Origin: Actinokineospora enzanensis DSM 44649
GTDB lineage: Bacteria; Actinomycetota; Actinomycetes; Mycobacteriales; Pseudonocardiaceae
DNA length: 64,000 bases
Direction: 5' to 3'
NCBI RefSeq assembly: GCF_000374445.1
Contig: NZ_KB894429.1
Span: 60,076 to 124,075, forward strand
The position numbers were made by a program, and so were the translations under genes. The notes below the pieces were generated by a model. It was given only the letters and a program-made list of their open reading frames with translations. It was not told the origin of the DNA and did not search any database. This document shows, in pieces, positions 49,334 to 58,528 of the stretch (positions are counted from its first letter, which is position 1; the number at the start of each line of letters is the position of its first letter).

Positions 49334-50482
49334 GTGACAGGCCAGAACGCGGATTGGGGCGCGCTAGAGCGCCGGTACCGGCGGTTTTTCCAGAAGCGCG
49401 ACGAGGTTCCCTTCCGCATCGAGCCCCCCACGGGCCAGGGGCGGACGCTGGGCCGCGGCGAGCCGGTGTTCACCCTGGTGGCCAAGGACGAGACCGGGAT
49501 CACCGCGGTCAACTCCCTCGACCAGGTCCAGGTCGGTCTGGCCTATCTGGACGGTCACCTGGACATCGAGGGCGACATCTTCACCGCGCTGGCGATCCGC
49601 AAGTTCTTCAGCGACATCCACCCGGTGTCCTGGGCGAACCGGTTCCTGCCCGCGGTGGTGCGCGGCAAGACCGAGCACGACCGCCGCTCGATCACCGCGC
49701 ACTACGACCGCGACCCGGACTTCTTCCTGTCCTTCCTGGACGACCGGCACCGCTGCTACACCCAGGGCTCGTTCAAGTCCGACGACGAGCCGATCGAGGA
49801 CGCCATGACCCGCAAGATGGACATGGCCATCGAACAGCTTGGCGTCAAACCGGGCGACCGGGTGCTGGAGGTCGGCGGCGGTTGGGGCGCGTTCGTCGAG
49901 CACGCGGGCCGCAAGGGCATCGAGGTGACCACGCTCACCCTGTCCGAGCCGTCCGAGCTGTACCTGAAGGACCTGATCAAGCGCGAGAACCTGCCCTGCA
50001 CGGTGCTGCGCAAGCACTTCTACAAGTTCAAGACCGACCGCCCGTACGACGCGGTGGTCAACATGGGCGTCACCGAGCACCTGCCCGACTACACCACGTC
50101 GCTGCGCAAGTACGCGGAACTGTTGCGGCCCGGCGGCCGCGTCTACCTCGACGCGTTGGCCATGCGGCACAAGCACCGCATGTCGACGTTCATGAGCCGC
50201 TACGTCTACCCGGGCGTGTCGACCCCGTTGCTGCTGCACGACTACCTGGCCAAGGTCGCCAAGTCGCCGTTCTACCTGACCTCTGTGGACGACGAGCGGC
50301 ACAACTACTACCTCACCTGCAGGATCTGGGCGGAGAAGCTCGACGCCAACCGCGAGCACGTCATCGCCAACTGGGGTGAGCCGCTGTACCGGCACTTCCG
50401 GCTGTTCCTGTGGGGCTCGGCCGCCGGGTTCCACTCCGGACTCGTGCAGGCCTACCGCTGGGCGCTGGAACTGCCTGCCTAG
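49334..50482 (+). CDS. cfa: cyclopropane-fatty-acyl-phospholipid synthase-type methyltransferase
   Basis: The 382-residue protein starts at a GTG at 49334. Its SAM-binding motif is VLEVGGGWGAFVEHAGR (about 177-193). HYDRDPDFFLSFLDDRHRCYTQGSF (about 122-146) matches the CFA/CMAS substrate-binding region, where ITAHYD..FF..FLD..M.YS is conserved. VVNMGVTEHL and YADLLRPGG-like residues follow. These enzymes add a methylene or methyl group from SAM to unsaturated lipid chains. The 'CLYTDG' of true CFAs is varied here, so a methyltransferase acting on another lipid is possible. Confidence 0.88.
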   Translation: MTGQNADWGALERRYRRFFQKRDEVPFRIEPPTGQGRTLGRGEPVFTLVAKDETGITAVNSLDQVQVGLAYLDGHLDIEGDIFTALAIRKFFSDIHPVSWANRFLPAVVRGKTEHDRRSITAHYDRDPDFFLSFLDDRHRCYTQGSFKSDDEPIEDAMTRKMDMAIEQLGVKPGDRVLEVGGGWGAFVEHAGRKGIEVTTLTLSEPSELYLKDLIKRENLPCTVLRKHFYKFKTDRPYDAVVNMGVTEHLPDYTTSLRKYAELLRPGGRVYLDALAMRHKHRMSTFMSRYVYPGVSTPLLLHDYLAKVAKSPFYLTSVDDERHNYYLTCRIWAEKLDANREHVIANWGEPLYRHFRLFLWGSAAGFHSGLVQAYRWALELPA

Positions 50483-51603
50483 GAAGGGAACTCCATCGCC
50501 GGGAAGTCCGGCGATGGAGCGTCCAGCAGGTGGTCGTCCTCGTCGCGCAGGAAGCGGTCGAAGAACGACACCAGGTACGCGCCGGTGGTCCGGATCGCCT
50601 CGGCCGGGTTCAGCGTGCCGAGGCGTTCGGCCTGGGCGGCGGGGGAGAGGCCCAGCTGCGGAACCAACGCCTCGGCGTCGGTGAAGGACGCGTGCTTCGC
50701 ACCGCGCAACCGTAGTCGGCGGGACCAACCGGTTGTGGTGTCGAGGAAGGCGTCCCAGCCGGGACCGGTGTCGGTGGGTCCGTCGCTGCCGACCAAGAGG
50801 AACGGCCGATCGAGACCGTCCCGTGCGACCGGTGTGAGTGCACCGTCCGGATAGGTCAGATTGCCGTCGAGGTTCACGCCCGCGCCGATCCGGTGGTCGG
50901 CGTGCATCGCCATCGCCGCCGCCGAACCGCCCATGGACGAGCCGAACGCGCCCACCCGACCCCGGGGCGAGACCTGGTCCAGCACGAACCGGAGGTCGTC
51001 CACCCGCACGTCCACCGCCTTGCGGATGAAGACGTTCGGGTCGTCAGGCAGGGTGAGGGTGCGCAGGATGCCGCCCGGGAACTGGACTTCCGGGGATTCG
51101 AAGGTGTGATCCACCGTCACCACCCGGAATCCGTGGCTGGCCAGTTCCTCCGCCCGCCAGGTGCCCCAGGTGCGCGGCTCCCCGAGCCCGGCCGAGTGCA
51201 GGAGCGTCGGCCACCGGCCCGGCCTGCGCCGTCCGTTGACGATCGCGTTGGTTTGCACGCCGGTCCAGTCGACGTTGGGCAGGTTCAATCCGAGGTACTG
51301 ATTCATGGTGACCTCGGAGAAATGCCGAGCCGCCAACGGCAGCATGTACGGCAACCCGGGCGCGGAGGACGGTAGCGCGGGATAGTGGATGGTGATCATC
51401 AGCTCGCGCTCGAACTCCGGGTGCCACGGATCCCGCCGTGCCCGGTCCACCAGCCGCACGGTCGTCGCACCTACCGGATAACGCCCGGTGGGCCTTGGCA
51501 AACGCAACGCCCCGCTCGCGTGCGCCGTGCCCGGCAGCACGGCCGAGAGTGCGATCGCTCCCAGGCCTGCGGTCAGCATCCCCATCCCCCGTCGACTGAT
51601 CAT
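50479..51603 (-). CDS. secreted alpha/beta hydrolase (PAF-acetylhydrolase/lipase-like)
   Basis: The 374-residue protein begins SRRGMGMLTAGLGAIALSAV, a twin-arginine (Tat) signal peptide of about 30 residues. The nucleophile elbow is GAFGSSMGGSAAA (G-x-S-x-G, about 220-232), preceded by VDHTFESPEV (a PAF-acetylhydrolase-type acid region) and followed by the His in KHASFTDAEAL. The layout matches bacterial Tat-secreted lipase or PAF-acetylhydrolase-like enzymes. It probably hydrolyses esters outside the cell. Its stop codon overlaps the CFA gene's stop within CTAG (50479-50482), the two genes being convergent. Confidence 0.85.
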   Translation of the reverse strand: MISRRGMGMLTAGLGAIALSAVLPGTAHASGALRLPRPTGRYPVGATTVRLVDRARRDPWHPEFERELMITIHYPALPSSAPGLPYMLPLAARHFSEVTMNQYLGLNLPNVDWTGVQTNAIVNGRRRPGRWPTLLHSAGLGEPRTWGTWRAEELASHGFRVVTVDHTFESPEVQFPGGILRTLTLPDDPNVFIRKAVDVRVDDLRFVLDQVSPRGRVGAFGSSMGGSAAAMAMHADHRIGAGVNLDGNLTYPDGALTPVARDGLDRPFLLVGSDGPTDTGPGWDAFLDTTTGWSRRLRLRGAKHASFTDAEALVPQLGLSPAAQAERLGTLNPAEAIRTTGAYLVSFFDRFLRDEDDHLLDAPSPDFPAMEFPS

Positions 51604-51696
51604 AGGACGATGATGGCCCTGGTGTCCGCCCAGCGCCTCGGGGTAATCCCCGGTTCGGTCCCGGATAACCCACCGGCACGGCGGTCTTGTGCGCGG

Positions 51697-52326
51697 TCAT
51701 TCGCCGAAGAGGTAGATGGCGGCCCAGTAGAGGATGATCGTGCACACGCACAGGGTCGCCGAGCCCAGCCACACGTATGCGGCATAGCGGTAGCCGCGCC
51801 AGGGGACGCGGCGGATCAGCGTGGTGGTCAGGTAGAGGCCGGAGCCGAGGAACAGCCAAAGGAATGCCGTAGTGAAACCGAGCTGCATGACCAGCTTGCT
51901 CGCCGTGCGCTCGCGCGCGGTCGAGTCAATCAATCGCGCGGTGATTTGTTGGCCCTCGGAGTACATCGCCCTGGCCTGCTCCAGGGTGACCTGGTGGCCG
52001 GGGCGCGTCGACCAGGTCCCCGCGCAACTCCTTGTCACGTAAAGACTTTCCTTGGCCCCTCGGTGCATCTCCTCATGGCAGGACGCCACGATGACCGCGC
52101 CGGGCTCACCGCTGAACCCGGTGTCCGCGAATGATTCCCGCACCAGGAACTGCCCGATGACCCCGGCCGCCGCCACCAGCGCCACCGCCACCACCGCGTG
52201 CACGACCCGCTTCACGGGTCCGGGCGGCTTCTGCGGACGGTGAACCATCGGCACCCGGGCACGCGGACGCCTGCCCGCCGTTCGCGGGACGATGTCCAGT
52301 CCGACATCCGCGCCGTCCTCGTCCAC
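51697..52326 (-). CDS. predicted membrane protein with two to four helices
   Basis: The 209-residue protein starts at a GTG at 52326. After a basic N-terminus (PRTAGRRPRARVPM) it has a helix at about 38-60, an extracellular loop of ~70 residues with two Cys (VASCHEEMHRG, RSCAGTW) that could form a disulfide, and helices around 145-165 and 175-200. No family is recognised. It is divergent from the DUF2087 regulator, with 302 bp in between. Confidence 0.7.
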   Translation of the reverse strand: MDEDGADVGLDIVPRTAGRRPRARVPMVHRPQKPPGPVKRVVHAVVAVALVAAAGVIGQFLVRESFADTGFSGEPGAVIVASCHEEMHRGAKESLYVTRSCAGTWSTRPGHQVTLEQARAMYSEGQQITARLIDSTARERTASKLVMQLGFTTAFLWLFLGSGLYLTTTLIRRVPWRGYRYAAYVWLGSATLCVCTIILYWAAIYLFGE

Positions 52327-52628
52327 TGCTCCGGACTACCAGGTTCACCCGGCCGGTGATCTCTGTTGAGACCAGGACCACCGCGCACAATGTCCGGACA
52401 GTGTCAGTTTGTCCGCAGTGTCGTCGCCTTGGGCCTGCTCCGCACGTGGGGCGACGACACGCTCGGGCAGATGGTGATCCCCTGTGCGGCCGCACACCCG
52501 GAGCGCGTGATCAGGACGCGGGCCCGGTCACCGCGTCGAACGAGGAAAGCCGTGCGGTAGAGGGAAAACCGGTTGCCCGGTTGAATACGATTCGATATGT
52601 CCGGAAACAGCCGTCAAGGAACAGGCCC
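52327..52628. other. intergenic region between divergent genes
   Basis: These 302 bases include a perfect 10-bp palindrome TGTCCGGACA (52391-52400) with a second TGTCCG-type half-site (TGTCCGC, 52410-52416). No gene is supported. Promoters for the membrane protein and for the DUF2087 regulator must both lie here. Confidence 0.35.
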
Positions 52629-53204
52629 ATGCGAAACGCTTCGACCACGGCGAGCGCCGCGTCCGCCGCACTCGCCGCGCTGTCCCACCCGACCCGGCTG
52701 CGAATCCTCGTCGCCCTCTTCGACGCCCACGACCGCGGCGAGCCCGCGCGTCTGGACGCCATGGCCGTGGCGGTCGGGCTGGATGTCCGCCTGCTGTCGA
52801 AGGAGATCGTCCGCCTCACCGAGGCAGGCCTGATCACCCGCGAGCAGGGCCGCCTCGCCCCCGATCCCGGCCACCTCGCCACCCTGTCCGATGACCTCGT
52901 CGAGACCACGGCGCTGTGCCGGGCCATCCCACCCACCTCACCCCTGCGCCGCTACCTCGCCCACGGCCGGGTGACGGTCCTCCCCAAACGCCCCGACGAC
53001 CTCTCCGCCGTCGCCGCCGCCCTGGCCTCCCTGCTCCCCGACGACCGCGAACTCACCGAGCCGGAAGTCAACGCGCATCTCGCCGAAGCGGGCCCTGACA
53101 CCGCCGCCCTCCGCCGCCTCCTGGTCGACCTCGGCTTCCTCACCCGCCAAGGCGCCGCCCACTACCGCCGAGTCATCCCGACCCACGAGCACACAGTCGC
53201 GTAG
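52629..53204 (+). CDS. ArsR-type regulator with DUF2087 domain
   Basis: The ATG at 52629 follows AGGAACAGG and gives 191 residues. The N-terminal ~85 residues are an ArsR-like winged helix (SHPTRLRILVALFDAHDRGEP and VGLDVRLLSKEIVRLTEAGLITREQGR). The C-terminal part is DUF2087: LPKRPDDLSAVAAALASLLPDDRELTEPEVNAHLAEAG (split over about 118-155) and RRLLVDLGFLTR. This two-domain form is a typical DUF2087 transcriptional regulator, which often controls genes in metal or stress responses. An open frame continues upstream of the start but is rejected for lack of a ribosome site. Confidence 0.88.
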   Translation: MRNASTTASAASAALAALSHPTRLRILVALFDAHDRGEPARLDAMAVAVGLDVRLLSKEIVRLTEAGLITREQGRLAPDPGHLATLSDDLVETTALCRAIPPTSPLRRYLAHGRVTVLPKRPDDLSAVAAALASLLPDDRELTEPEVNAHLAEAGPDTAALRRLLVDLGFLTRQGAAHYRRVIPTHEHTVA

Positions 53205-53609
53205 TTCGGGCCGCGCGCCGTCGACCGCGCCCATTCCCGCGTTGCCACCGGACGGCAGTCGGTTTCGACAATGACCGCGTTCGCAATGACCTCGCCCGCG
53301 TCCCTACCATCCTCATTCTCTTTGGCATGGGCGACGGCACCGCCGACAAGCGTTCCGCTGTTTCGGCGAAGCCGTACTCCCGAGCAGAACCGTGTCCGCA
53401 ACCACCGGTCGGCGACGAGGGCGGTAGGACTTCGGCGAGATGACCGACCGCGAGGTCCGGATCATCCAGACCACGTCCGTCAACCGACATCAGCGGATCG
53501 GCGCCTGAAACCCGGCTCCGATCGATGCCCGCGTAGGCAGTCGTCGGTGCCCTTCGGGACGGCCGGGAGTCCCGTCCACGGTCGGGTGACGGGCCGGAGA
53601 CTGGGTCGG
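53205..53609. other. intergenic region upstream of the injected toxin gene
   Basis: No gene, RNA or clear promoter can be supported in these 405 bases. The toxin gene's frame is open back to 53271, but the encoded residues have no domain or ribosome site. A GGAGA lies at 53595-53600, before the chosen start. Confidence 0.35.
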
Positions 53610-56600
53610 GTGAAGGCTCCGACGGAGGATCGGGACCGTCCCGGCGATCGGCGTGCCCCGGCGACCGACCGGCCCGCCGAGGACGCGCGGCAGGTCAGGC
53701 CGGGGCGGCCGTTGAACGTGGGCGCGGTGGCCCGGTTGCAGGGGGCGGCGGGCAACCGGGCGGCGGCGCGGCTGGTCGCTTCGCGGCGGGCGGTGGCGCC
53801 CGTGCAGCGGCTGGCCACGGAGACGCGCGCCGGTGCGGGGTCGGATCCGAAGTTCGCGGCCGTGGAAGCCGATATCGCGGGCAAGCAGAAGGCGATGAAG
53901 GCCCATCCGGCGCCCGCGGCCGAGGCGTCCGCGGCGGCAGGTGCGGCCAAGCCGCCGCCGGATGACAAGGAGGCGCAGGGTAAGGCGGCCAACGCGGAGA
54001 AGATGAACGCCGCCAAGCCCGGGGAGTTCGACAAGGCCGCGTTCGTCCGCGCGGTCAACGAGGCCATCGCGGCCCAGGCGCCCAAGAACCTCGACGAGGC
54101 TGACAAGTTCGGTACTTCCGGCAAGGCCGACGCGGTCAAGGGGCAGGTGCAGGGCCGGGTCTCGGCGGGCAAGGACGCGGCCGCGGGCGCGATCGAGTCG
54201 ACCACCAAGGCGCCCCCGGACATCGCCGCCGCCAAGGACAAGCCCGTCACCCCGCTGCGCCCCGACCAGCCACCACCGACCCCCGCCGCACCCGATCCGG
54301 CGAAGGCCGTTCCGGACGCGGCGCCACCCGCCGCTACCGACCTGTCCGCCGGGCCCAGGCAGGTCGACGACCACATGGCCGACGCGGGCGTGACCGACCA
54401 GCAGTTGGCTACGTCCAACGAACCCGAGTTCACCGGTGCGCTCGCCGAGAAGAAGGAAGCCGAGAACCACGCCGCCACCGCCCCCGGCCAGGTCCGGGCC
54501 GCCGAGGCCAGGACGCTGACCGACGCGAAGGTCCAGGCCGGACAGGCAGGCGCGGCCGCGATGGCCGGGCTGCGGAACGATCGACTGCGGGCGGGAACGT
54601 CGGTGTCCGGCGGGAAGGACGCCGCCAAGGGCCGGAACGAGGCGCAACAGGCGCAGGTCACCGCGACGCTGCAGAAGGTCTACGACGCCACGAAGAAGGA
54701 CGTCGAGGACATCCTGTCCGGTCTGGACAAGAAAGTCGACGACGCTTTCACCATCGGCGAGAAAGCCGCCCGCGACGCGTTCACCGCCGACCACAAAAGG
54801 CGGATGGACGAATACAAGGACAAACGGTATTCCGGCTTCACCGGCAAACTCCGCTGGGTCAAAGACCAGTTCGCAGGCCTGCCGGACGAGGCCAACCAGA
54901 TCTTCGTCACCGCCCGCAAGGGCTACGTCGACCGCATGCAACAGGTCATCTCCCGGGTCGCCGACGTCATCGGCGGTGAGCTCAACCGTGCCAAGGCCCG
55001 CATCGCCACCGGACGCGCCGAGCTCCAGGCGGAGGTGCGCAAACTGCCCGCGGACCTCCAGGCCATCGGCAAACAGGCCGCCGGGGAGTTCGCCGGGAGG
55101 TTCGACGAACTCGCCGAGTCCGTCGACGCCAAGGGCAAGGAACTCGTCCAGTCGCTGGCGTCGAAATACAACGAGGCGCTGAAATCGGTCGACGCGGAGA
55201 TCGACGCCGAGAAGGAGAAGAACCAGGGCCTGGTAGCCAAGGCCATCGGCGCTGTCAAAGGCGTCATCGACACCATCCTGAAACTCAAGGACCTGCTGCT
55301 CGGCATCCTCGCCAAGGCGGCCGCCGCGGTCATGGCGATCATCCGTGACCCCATCGGCTTCCTCGGCAAGCTCGTGCACGCCGTCGGCGAAGGTCTGCGC
55401 TCGTTCCTGGCCAACATCGGCGAACACCTCAAGAAGGGCCTGCTCGGCTGGCTTCTCGGCGCCATGGCGTCGGCGGGTCTGCAACTCCCGGCCAGGTTCG
55501 ACCTGCGCGGCATCATCATGATGATCGGCTCCCTGCTCGGCCTCACCTGGTCCGCCATCCGCGGCCGCGTCGTGTCCCGCGGTGTCCCGGAACCGGCGAT
55601 GGCGGCGGTGGAACAGTCCGTCCCGGTCGCCCAGAAGCTGCGGTCCGAGGGGATCGGCGGCATCTGGGAGACGATCAAGGAGAAGGCGGGCGACCTCAGG
55701 GCCGGGCTGTTCGGCAAGATCACCCAGTACCTGGTGCCGACCGTGCTGATCGCGGGCATCACCTGGATCATCAGCCTGCTCAACCCGGCCTCGGCGTTCG
55801 TCAAGGCCGTCAAGATGATCATCGACTTCGTCGGCTTCGTGGTCGAGCGCGGCGCCCAGATCGTCACCTTCGTCACCGGCGTCCTGGACGCCATCCTGGC
55901 CATCGCGGGCGGCAGCGCGGGCCCGGTGCCCGCCCTGATCGTCAACGCCCTCGTCGCGGGCATCCCGGTCCTGATCGGTGTTCTCGCCGCCGTGCTCGGC
56001 ATCAACGGCATCGCCGACAAGGTCAAGTCCTTCGTCCAGTCCCTGTCCAAACCGGTCATGAAGGCCGTCGACCGGGTGGTCGGCAAGATCGTCGCGGTGG
56101 GCAGGAAGCTCTGGTCCAAGCTCAGGAGCGGCGCGGGCAAGGTCGCGGACAAGGCCAAGGCGGGCGTTCGCTGGGTGGGCGAGAAGCTCGGTCTGATCGC
56201 CGTTCGGAAGAGCTTCAAGGCCGGGCAGGAAAGCCACACCCTGACACTCCTGGCCGGCGACCGGCCACTGCGGGTCATCGTCGCCAGCACCCCCAAGGAC
56301 CTGCGGACCCTGGTCGCCGAACTCGCGCCGAAGGCGGACGAGGCAGGCCGCCTGGCGTTGCACGAGGCCGGGAAACGCTATGCCGAGATCAAGGATGTGT
56401 GGGACGAGAACCAGCGGATCAAGAACAGTCCGAAGTCGACCACGGACGCGCGCAAGGCCGCGGACGCGAAGCTGAAGGAGATCGTGCCCACGTTGACGAC
56501 CGCCGCCGCCGAGATCGTCGACCGGCTGATGACGGTCGCGCAGCTGGGTGGCGCGTCGACCGCACCCGCGAGCGTGCGGAACCTGGCGGGTCCCGGCGGC

Positions 56601-56936
56601 GCGAGCCTGGCCGCGATGAGCGGCGGGCTGGCAGGCCAGATCACCAGCGACATCGCCGAGAAGAGGCTCACCATGGCGGCTGCCGCCGTGTGGCACCCGG
56701 CCGACGACCGAGCGCAGATCGTGGTCGCCTCGTCCAGCCCGTCGTGGCCCGCGCAGGTGTCGACCGGCCACGTGAAGGCCTTCCCCGGCGGCGTCCGCGA
56801 ACACGCCGAGCGGAAGATCATCATGTGGGCGATCGCCAACGGATATAGGATCCACGCCGTCGCGGCGCACCGCCCCGTCTGCCCGGTGTGCCGAGCGGCC
56901 CTCTTCGCGGCCAAGGTCGAACACATCCAGCCCTAG
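53610..56936 (+). CDS. contractile-injection (eCIS)-type effector with C-terminal deaminase-like toxin domain
   Basis: The GTG at 53610 follows GGAGA and gives 1108 residues. RLQGAAGNRAAARLVASR (about 38-55) resembles the leader block (LQRAAGNxAVxRL) of effectors loaded into extracellular contractile injection systems. Residues ~60-260 are Ala/Lys/Pro-rich. Then comes a long mostly helical translocation-type region with several hydrophobic segments (around 590-640, 700-760). The C-terminal ~60 residues are deaminase-like: HAERKIIMWAIANG with His1065/Glu1067 and RPVCPVCRAAL with Cys1091/Cys1094, the H-A-E..C-P-x-C zinc set. The likely toxin activity is nucleobase deamination. No eCIS structural genes are in the window. 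Confidence 0.8.
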   Translation: MKAPTEDRDRPGDRRAPATDRPAEDARQVRPGRPLNVGAVARLQGAAGNRAAARLVASRRAVAPVQRLATETRAGAGSDPKFAAVEADIAGKQKAMKAHPAPAAEASAAAGAAKPPPDDKEAQGKAANAEKMNAAKPGEFDKAAFVRAVNEAIAAQAPKNLDEADKFGTSGKADAVKGQVQGRVSAGKDAAAGAIESTTKAPPDIAAAKDKPVTPLRPDQPPPTPAAPDPAKAVPDAAPPAATDLSAGPRQVDDHMADAGVTDQQLATSNEPEFTGALAEKKEAENHAATAPGQVRAAEARTLTDAKVQAGQAGAAAMAGLRNDRLRAGTSVSGGKDAAKGRNEAQQAQVTATLQKVYDATKKDVEDILSGLDKKVDDAFTIGEKAARDAFTADHKRRMDEYKDKRYSGFTGKLRWVKDQFAGLPDEANQIFVTARKGYVDRMQQVISRVADVIGGELNRAKARIATGRAELQAEVRKLPADLQAIGKQAAGEFAGRFDELAESVDAKGKELVQSLASKYNEALKSVDAEIDAEKEKNQGLVAKAIGAVKGVIDTILKLKDLLLGILAKAAAAVMAIIRDPIGFLGKLVHAVGEGLRSFLANIGEHLKKGLLGWLLGAMASAGLQLPARFDLRGIIMMIGSLLGLTWSAIRGRVVSRGVPEPAMAAVEQSVPVAQKLRSEGIGGIWETIKEKAGDLRAGLFGKITQYLVPTVLIAGITWIISLLNPASAFVKAVKMIIDFVGFVVERGAQIVTFVTGVLDAILAIAGGSAGPVPALIVNALVAGIPVLIGVLAAVLGINGIADKVKSFVQSLSKPVMKAVDRVVGKIVAVGRKLWSKLRSGAGKVADKAKAGVRWVGEKLGLIAVRKSFKAGQESHTLTLLAGDRPLRVIVASTPKDLRTLVAELAPKADEAGRLALHEAGKRYAEIKDVWDENQRIKNSPKSTTDARKAADAKLKEIVPTLTTAAAEIVDRLMTVAQLGGASTAPASVRNLAGPGGASLAAMSGGLAGQITSDIAEKRLTMAAAAVWHPADDRAQIVVASSSPSWPAQVSTGHVKAFPGGVREHAERKIIMWAIANGYRIHAVAAHRPVCPVCRAALFAAKVEHIQP

Positions 56937-56953
56937 TCGGAAGGTCCTCGACC

Positions 56954-57508
56954 ATGAACTTCGATCAGCGAGTGACCAGGGCCCTCGGGTTGTCCGAGCG
57001 CGCTCGGCTGGCCTTCGTCGCCGCCGTGGTCGAGCACGCGCTGCGGGCGATCTGGGCCGATCTGGCCGACCGCGGGGACGACGCGCTCGCCACGGCCGCG
57101 GCCGAGCAGATCTGGTCTGTTGTGGACGGTCGGCCGGTGGACGGTGACGCGCTGGCGGCAAGCGAGCGCGACGCCATCGACGCGGCGCCGGACACCGAGG
57201 ACGAGCCGGAGGCCGAGGACGTCACGTTCGCGCTGATCGCGCTGGCACACGCGTGCCGGGTCGCCAGGGGCGTCGATGTGGACGACAACGTGAGTGCCGC
57301 GGTGAGCAGCTGCGAACAGGCGATAGGCGCCCATGTCGCCGGTTCCCGACAGGACGATCGGTCCCTGGACGAACTGGCGAACGCCGACCCGCTGGAATGG
57401 CAGGACTATCCCGAGGTGCGTGCGGAGATCCACTACCAGCTGGCGATCCTGGACACCCTGGAGCAGGGGACGTCCATTCCGGACAGGGCAAGTCTGCTGG
57501 CCTTGTGA
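56954..57508 (+). CDS. DUF416-like immunity protein to the deaminase toxin
   Basis: The ATG at 56954 lies 17 bases after the toxin stop. The 184-residue protein is all-helical: residues ~15-55 have the AFVAAVVEHALRAIWADLADRG pattern, followed by an acidic stretch DTEDEPEAEDVTFALIALAHACR (about 75-98) and LEWQDYPEVRAEIHYQLAILDTLEQG. This arrangement, an acidic 'D-T/x-E-D' segment before a D-A-C/H-A-C helix, matches the DUF416/YjaG family, which serves as immunity protein in several polymorphic-toxin loci. It probably binds and blocks the deaminase domain. The assignment to DUF416 is made by eye. Confidence 0.7.
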   Translation: MNFDQRVTRALGLSERARLAFVAAVVEHALRAIWADLADRGDDALATAAAEQIWSVVDGRPVDGDALAASERDAIDAAPDTEDEPEAEDVTFALIALAHACRVARGVDVDDNVSAAVSSCEQAIGAHVAGSRQDDRSLDELANADPLEWQDYPEVRAEIHYQLAILDTLEQGTSIPDRASLLAL

Positions 57509-57546
57509 CCAGGTCGCGGGCACCTCGGGTGCGGAGGTCCGGGCGA

Positions 57547-57930
57547 CTAGTCCGAAGTGGACCGGGATGGTTCGGGACCTGCCAGGTATTCACGTAGTCG
57601 GGCGTGGCGGAACTGGTAGACCCCGCCCACCTGCCGCAGCACGCCGCGGCGGTGGGCGTCGTGCAGGAAGGTGATGGTGGCCCAGGGCAGCTTTCCCGGT
57701 GAGCGGCAGCCGGACGCGGGCGATCAGCCAGGGGCCCCAGACGGTGCCGAACAGGATCCACAGCAGGATGCCGACGCCTGCCGTGGTGGCGGCCCCGGGC
57801 AGCCAGAGCCGGTCGGCGAGGACGGTGTCGAAGGGGACGCCGAAGGCGGGTTCGACCGCCAGGTAGAGCATGACCCAGAAGACCGCCGCGCCGCCAGGGC
57901 GAGTGACCGGTCGCGTTTGTGCTGGTAATG
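57547..57930 (-). pseudogene. 3' remnant of a NACHT-type membrane-protein gene
   Basis: Reading the minus strand from 57930 gives hydrophobic helices (FWVMLYLAVEPAFG, AGVGILLWILFGTVWGPWLIARVRLPLTGK). After a one-base shift near 57697 it continues LPWATITFLHDAHRRGVLRQ and VGGVYQFRHARLREYL before a TAG at 57547-57549. The ending matches the C-terminus of the NACHT protein at 28868 (FLEDARARGVLRTAGPIYQFRHARLQDLL). The ATPase part is absent and the start would run into the divergent secreted-protein gene, so this is a degraded remnant. Its presence links the toxin locus to the same accessory gene pool as the NACHT region. Confidence 0.75.
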
Positions 57931-58009
57931 CTGGAAAAAGTACCTGTGCATCACACGATGGAGTGGTCTGGCTGCTGGGGTCGACCGCATTCTCCATACG
58001 CTGGAGCAC

Positions 58010-58474
58010 ATGTCTGCGTTCCGGGTTCGTCTGGCTGTCGTGGTGGTTCTCGCCTCTGTTTCCTCGCTTGGGTTCGTCGTTCCGGCCGCGGCGGTGGCCA
58101 GGCCGGTGAAGGCGGAGGTCAAGCTCAAGTGCAGGCCCGGGACGTGGCGGGTCGACTACACCGCGGGGAGTGGGCGGCATGCTCCCGGTGCGGTGGTGAC
58201 GACTCGGATCGACCTCGGGGTGGTCGACGAGTACGGGCCGGACAAGGTCACCGGTGCGGGGCCGTACGGGCTTGGTAGTGCGGCTACCACCGGGGACATC
58301 GTGCGAACGACCGACGGTAAGGGGGCGTGGTCGATCCATGAGGTGCTGAGTTACGGGCCTCGGCCTTCGGGATATCCCCGCTCCCATCGGCAGACGACCA
58401 CCGTGACTCTGTATGTGGACGACGGGAATGGTCCGGTGACCGCGACGGACACGTGCACGCTGATGGTTCGGTGA
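58010..58474 (+). CDS. small secreted protein of unknown function
   Basis: The 154-residue protein has a clear signal peptide (FRVRLAVVVVLASVSSLGFVVPAAAVA, about 4-31) and a mature ~120-residue beta-rich domain with Cys41 (LKCRPGT) and another Cys near the C-terminus (DTCTLMVR), a possible disulfide. It starts at an ATG at 58010 with TGGAG close by. The promoter may lie in the NACHT remnant. No relatives are recognised with confidence; it resembles small extracellular proteins of actinomycetes. Confidence 0.75.
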   Translation: MSAFRVRLAVVVVLASVSSLGFVVPAAAVARPVKAEVKLKCRPGTWRVDYTAGSGRHAPGAVVTTRIDLGVVDEYGPDKVTGAGPYGLGSAATTGDIVRTTDGKGAWSIHEVLSYGPRPSGYPRSHRQTTTVTLYVDDGNGPVTATDTCTLMVR

Positions 58475-58528
58475 CCGCTGCCGGTCCGATACGCTGCTTC
58501 TGTTTGTACGGTGTCAAAGGGGGCGGCG

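Noticed and set aside
53490..57161. 1223-residue minus-strand frame opposite the injected toxin
   Set aside because: This is an antisense shadow of a Lys/Ala-rich coding sequence. The plus-strand product has a leader, a deaminase motif and a following immunity gene.
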